DNA of 13,051 bases from Krasilnikovozyma curviuscula (Eukaryota; Basidiomycota; Tremellomycetes; Cystofilobasidiales; Mrakiaceae): positions 1 through 13,051 of the forward strand of contig MVAQ01000361.1 in the NCBI GenBank assembly GCA_014825775.1, read 5' to 3'. Positions 9,208 through 13,051 of this stretch are shown in pieces (within the stretch, counting starts at the first letter, position 1; the number at the start of each line of letters is the position of its first letter). The position numbers and the translations under genes are program-made. The notes under the pieces are model-generated. The model searched no databases. It saw only the letters and a list, made by a program, of their open reading frames with translations, and had not been told where the DNA came from.

Positions 9208-10926
9208 AGAAGTGGAAAAGACCTGAAGCGAGGTACTGGGTCCTCTGCTATTTTCCCTGTCCCTCGAAGAAATCGTTCTCAAGCTTTTTTTTTACCAAGC
9301 GGGAAAAAAAACGTCAAGATCGGGTGCCCACACTAGCAAAAAAAGCCACGGGCCAACTAACGAAGCGAAGAGAGAAAGTAAACAAATGAGGAAAACGACG
9401 TTGGGTGACCCACAGAGTTGGAATACAAACTTTGGTCGATGATTTCAAGATAAGAAGGTTCTGAGCAGGTCAGGAAGCGTTGCAAGAAAAGGTCAGACCC
9501 ATTCTGGGTGGGAAGCATCTGCGCGGTCTCGCACTGACGCTCTAGCCAGCTCGAGGCTCTGCGAAAATGGGCCTGCCGCCACAAAAAAACCAATTAATTT
9601 CCCAAGTAAAAAAAGGAGACGTCATTTTGCGCTGCTAGTGTTGAACCTTTCTAACTCATATAGTATAGTCTGCGGGATCAATCATGCAAGTAAGGGCAAG
9701 CGCAAGTGTACCTCGCCAGGCCTACTGTTGTTTTCCCAGCGCTACAGGCATTGGTTCCGAGTCCGGCCAGAGTGGATTTGTTCCATGGGACCCGTCCCCA
9801 GCAGGGTCTCTGATATTTTCTGAGAGCCTACGCCTTCGAAGGAACGAGGGGGCATGCAAGCCTTGTCGCTGGGCGCACCCAACAGCAGAGAAATCCAGAA
9901 TTGCGCGTTGTACCGAGTTTTGGGCCAAAGCCTGCGCCCTTTTCGGCTCGTTGCGTGGTGCTCTCCTCAAGGTTATGCGAACAGAAGGGGAGAGATAGTA
10001 TCTGCAGGCAGGGTCGAGGTATTTTCTGAAGTTACCAGGCCTCCAGACTTGAGTCAGTGAGGGAGATCTGCCGCTGTGGCTAGCTTCACATGCAACCAAA
10101 AAATGTAATAAATAAAATAAACACCAAGCGTACTTCTTTCAGCTTCCGCTGAAAAGACTTCTATAACTTCTAGAAAGACCACCGGGCTTGGAAACGAAGT
10201 GATGACCAGGTTTTTCGCTGTGGAATCCAAGAGAAGGGGGCGGATATCTGAGAGCCCAGGCGTGTTTTGATTCTTCGAGAGCAGCACCGTGCGCCACCAA
10301 TGGAGCTCAAGTCTATCAGAAGTTTAGCCATAAAGAACTCTGGAGAGATAAACACAGGCAGTGCGCCTCTGTTTCCTCCAGTTCTTCGTTCCAATCTCTA
10401 GGTTTGACGCGGCCCACGGAGGGTTTGAATTCTCTGCTCTGACGCAATGAAAACCGGGGAGTCTCCATGGCGCCTTTTTGGAACTTCTCCAGCTTCAAAT
10501 CGTATGGGTATGGGTGCGCTCTTCAGACTTAGAAGATTAGAACTCATCGTCAGGGTCAGGGTATGTAGAAGCAGATCACTGTGCCAAACTGCTGGGAAGA
10601 TCAGCGTAATATTGTGGCGCTACGCGAAATACATCTTCTTCCCGTCCGTACCTTGATGGCCTGTTCGCTCTCTGTTTCTTCAAAACATTACAACTTTGTC
10701 TCACAACCTGTTCAGATACAGAACCTGAGTCCCGTTGCCCGAGAAAAAGGGCCGAAGTGAATCGCACTAGAAAATTCGAAGGAAACTCGAGTTTCCCTGA
10801 TCAGCACGGGCTGCTGCTTTGGCTACGGTTGATCCACGAACCCAAGCAGGAAAAAAAAAGAAGACTGAGAGATCTGCAGCCAAGGACTTGGTAGCTTTTC
10901 TTACTAACAAGGTATCGAACCTCCTT
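9208..10926. promoter_or_regulatory. 1.7-kb divergent intergenic region, ETT1-like / STE50
   Basis: No gene was recognised in this stretch between two divergent start codons. It starts (9281-9311) with a T9 run, 10 other bases and an A8 run in the presumed 5' leader of the ETT1-like gene, and has more A tracts at 9338-9344, 9583-9589 and 9608-9614. The middle part (about 9620-10440) is less A/T-rich and holds ATG-started plus-strand frames at 9684-9998 (104 codons) and 9854-10060 (68 codons); another lies at 10447-10656 (69 codons). None resembles a family I know. A GTATGT donor-like site stands at 10561-10566 and an ACTAAC branch-like site at about 10901-10906, so a spliced 5' leader of STE50 is possible. 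No tRNA A/B boxes, CRISPR-like or transposon signs were seen. Confidence 0.35.
10447..10656 (+). other. Unassigned 69-codon ATG frame upstream of STE50 (possible uORF or leader exon)
   Basis: An ATG-started frame about 480 bases before the proposed STE50 start. Its reading (MKTGESPWRLFGTSPASN at the start, Arg-rich later) is not recognised. A strong donor-like GTATGT at 10561 cuts it after 38 codons in phase 0, and an AG ending at 10932 would join it in frame to the SAM exon through a 372-nt intron, much longer than the others here. It may equally be an upstream ORF in the leader or simply chance. RNA evidence would be needed to choose. Confidence 0.15.
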
Positions 10927-13051
10927 ATGGAGGGCTCCCTCTCGAGTCCGAGAACGGTGCCTTTGCTCGACTGGACAGAGGATCACGCCTGTTACTGGCT
11001 CGAGCAGGTCGGGTATGGTGGCTACGAGGAAGGCATACGAGGTGAGGCTCCTGGGTCTAATTGAATGAGAGACAGCTTCTCCTGGTACTGAAACTCTTTC
11101 TCGCACCGGTATCAGAGCATGGTATCTCGGGCGACGTCCTCTCCATCATCCAGTCTGAACAGCTGGGCGAAATTGGTGTCAAGTCTGTTGGCCAGAGGCT
11201 GGGAATCCTCAAGGAGGTCTACACGCTGAAAGTAGAGCAAGGCATTGAGATTGGAGAAGACGACTGGAAACCACCTTGTGAGTATAGGGCCTTTGGTTGT
11301 GTGACTTTCCGCCTCGTCGAAAACCCTAGTTTCCGATGAGTTGAACATTCTTTTTCTTCTCGGTTGTAGCAACGGACGAAGTTGAGTATGGAGACCTCAG
11401 GTCACCTCATGGGCTGCCTGTTAATGAGCAAGTGCTGGATACTCTGATCAAGCAGAGTGAGTCCCCAGAAAAGCGTCACCTTCTGCTGCATTTCCAACTC
11501 TCACTAATCCTGACAACCAAACAATTCTGCCATCTCAGACGCTCGAATCACATATCTGGAGCTGGAATACCAGAAACTGCTCGAGAGCTTCCAACAGTAT
11601 CGTGAAGAACTCTCGACTGTGTTCAGAAACTCTTCTCGAGCGGTGAGTAGTAGCTTATTCTGCTCCTGTCTGAACGAAGTCTTGAAACCACGAAGACTGA
11701 GCGTCCCTCTTATCTCACCAAAATAGGGATCAGCACCATCTGAGCTTTCATCATCCGAAGGCGGCTCGTTGAAGAAGACTCCTTCGTTCAAATGGGCCAC
11801 TTACGGCAGGTCCAAAAACGGCCTGGGAAAGTCGTTGGACATGGATGGACCAGAATCTCCTAGACTCCTCAGTCCTAAGAGTTCAGAAGCTGATATGGCT
11901 GTAAGTGCTACTTTTGTTAGATTTCCTACTCTCCATCCTCTGAGCTAATGACGTCGACTCTCTCCTCGAAACCTAAGGCGGCTCACGCTGCTAGTGACCC
12001 AAGACTTGTCGCACCAGAAACACCCAGCATATCTCTCTCTCCTCCAAAAGTCAATACACAGATCCCACCTACCAACGGCCACTCTCACTCACTATCCATC
12101 TCTGGTGTACCCTCCCCCAGCACAGCGCACACCACGAAACCGACCCCTCCGCCGCTCGTCCACCTCATCAGCGCTACGAACTTGGTGACGACCTCAACAC
12201 CTTCCCCGACAGCAGCAACCACATCTTACACCAACGCAGACTCAGTAAAGGTTTCATCATCTTCATCCGCATCACGATCTGCCGCCCAGCCGTCATCGTC
12301 GACGGCCCCCACCTCGAAATCTAGCTCGAGAGGCGACAAGCCGAGAGCTGGAGCCGACCATCCTCAAAAGTTCAGAGTTACTCTCGAGGATCCTTGTTGG
12401 AAGGTACTACCTGCGGCGCTGAAGAAGTATCAGATCGACGACGATTGGAAGCAGTATGCCCTTTTCATCTGCTATGGTACCACAGGTAAGGAAGTTGCTC
12501 TAATTTATTGAAGAATCAACTTTTGTACTGATGTATTTCATGTTCTGGTTCTCAGAGAGATGCCTTTCCTACGACGAGAAGCCTCTACTGTTGTTCCAAA
12601 AGCTGAAAGAAGCCGGACAGCAACCCGTCTTCATGCTTCGACATATTGTGAGCTGAACTTCGCTTTGACTGGCTATATAGGTTGAAACTGACCTCAAAAC
12701 GTTTTGTGAACCAGCGTGACATCAAATCCCCGATTGTGATCGCTCAGAACAAACAAGCAATAACGACTCAAGTCCCTGCAAAATCACCTGCAGCCAACGG
12801 CAGCACGTCCGCTGGGACCCCTCACAACCCTTACCCCTCCGTTCCAGCTTATTCACGAAACACACGACTCCATCAAGCACCCGTACTGCAGCCGATAAGC
12901 GACAAGGCGAAAACGTTCACTAACGGCCAATCTTCTCAAACGATCGCAGCGAGCAACTCTGGCAGTGGTAGTGAAAGTGCTGCTCCTGTAGTAGAAGATG
13001 AGAAGGATATGGCTGCACCACCAGAAGATAGCTTCCTGAACGGTACTGGTG
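10927..13051 (+). CDS. STE50: Ste50-like MAP-kinase adaptor with SAM and RA domains, cut by the right edge
   Basis: Eight exons: 10927-11041, 11116-11277, 11370-11456, 11539-11642, 11727-11900, 11978-12485, 12556-12647 and 12715 to the edge. The introns (74, 92, 82, 84, 77, 70, 67 nt) all keep the frame, giving 526 codons so far without a stop. SAM domain at about 16-82 (WTEDHACYWLEQVGYGGYEE, HGISGDVL, GQRLGILKEVYTLK). Predicted coiled coil at about 122-155 (TYLELEYQKLLESFQQYREE). Ser/Pro/Thr-rich linker at about 158-340. RA domain at about 346-416 (FRVTLEDPCWKVLPAALKKY, ERCLSYDEKPLLLFQKLKEA, FMLRHI). Ste50 tethers the MAPKKK Ste11 through its SAM domain and binds Ras/Cdc42-type GTPases through RA. 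In Cryptococcus it acts in the pheromone/mating cascade, and Ustilago Ubc2 is the relative. Those basidiomycete proteins carry C-terminal SH3 domains, expected right of the window. The ATG at 10927 puts the SAM domain near the N-terminus; the frame is open upstream to 10801 without another ATG, so a leader exon is possible. Confidence 0.88.

Noticed and set aside
9722..10099. A 125-codon minus-strand frame in the ETT1/STE50 intergenic region
   Set aside because: It begins with TTG, has no in-frame ATG near its start, overlaps other open frames on the opposite strand and shows no recognisable domain.
10054..10287. Minus-strand 77-codon frame with a coding-like composition
   Set aside because: No ATG, no convincing splice partners found on that strand, and no family recognised.
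404..10926. tRNA, snRNA, CRISPR array or transposon in the intergenic parts
   Set aside because: No matching A and B boxes, no spaced direct repeats, and no terminal repeats or transposase/reverse transcriptase motifs were found.
11948..11977. ATG at 11948 as the start of a separate Ser-rich + RA protein
   Set aside because: These 30 bases are the end of an intron; the AG at 11977 joins exon 11978-12485 in phase to the upstream SAM exons, giving the known SAM-RA order of Ste50.
1..13051. A functional gene cluster or new defence-type system
   Set aside because: The four genes belong to unrelated housekeeping and signalling pathways, lie in alternating orientation and show no shared regulation or transfer signs.

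Overview
The window is nuclear DNA from a fungus, most likely a basidiomycete yeast of the Tremellomycetes (Cryptococcus/Kwoniella-like). The genes are broken by many short introns (63 of 64 kb-scale bases aside, the deduced introns are 64-92 nt) with GTNNGT-type donors, CTAAC/CTGAC-type branch sites and CAG/TAG acceptors. The third gene is a Ste50 adaptor of the SAM + RA type, and the exon structure resembles that of Cryptococcus genes. The genus is inferred; I could not run a search. Nothing bacterial, viral or transposon-like was seen.

Layout, left to right. (1) 1-403, minus strand: the 5' part of a small gene that I read as PCC1, the LAGE3/Pcc1 subunit of the KEOPS (EKC) complex. It is hidden in two tiny exons and runs off the left edge. 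(2) 404-908: a divergent intergenic region. (3) 909-7099, plus strand: a seven-exon gene for a protein of 1906 residues with three START-type lipid-binding domains, a possibly repeated beta-rich module after each of them, and one membrane-spanning segment near the C-terminus. (4) 7100-7298: the short space between two convergent genes. (5) 7299-9207, minus strand: a two-exon gene for a 606-residue protein resembling Ett1/Nro1. (6) 9208-10926: 1.7 kb between divergent start codons, with A/T tracts and short ATG-started open frames but no gene that I recognise. (7) 10927 to the right edge, plus strand: the SAM, coiled-coil and RA parts of STE50 in eight exons. The C-terminal part, where basidiomycete relatives carry SH3 domains, lies outside the window.

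The genes do not form a cluster with a common job. PCC1 (tRNA t6A modification, telomere/transcription roles) and ETT1 (translation termination / Ofd1 control) both touch translation, but this looks like chance. STE50 belongs to the pheromone-response MAP-kinase pathway. The multi-START membrane protein is the least described item and the best target for a closer look.
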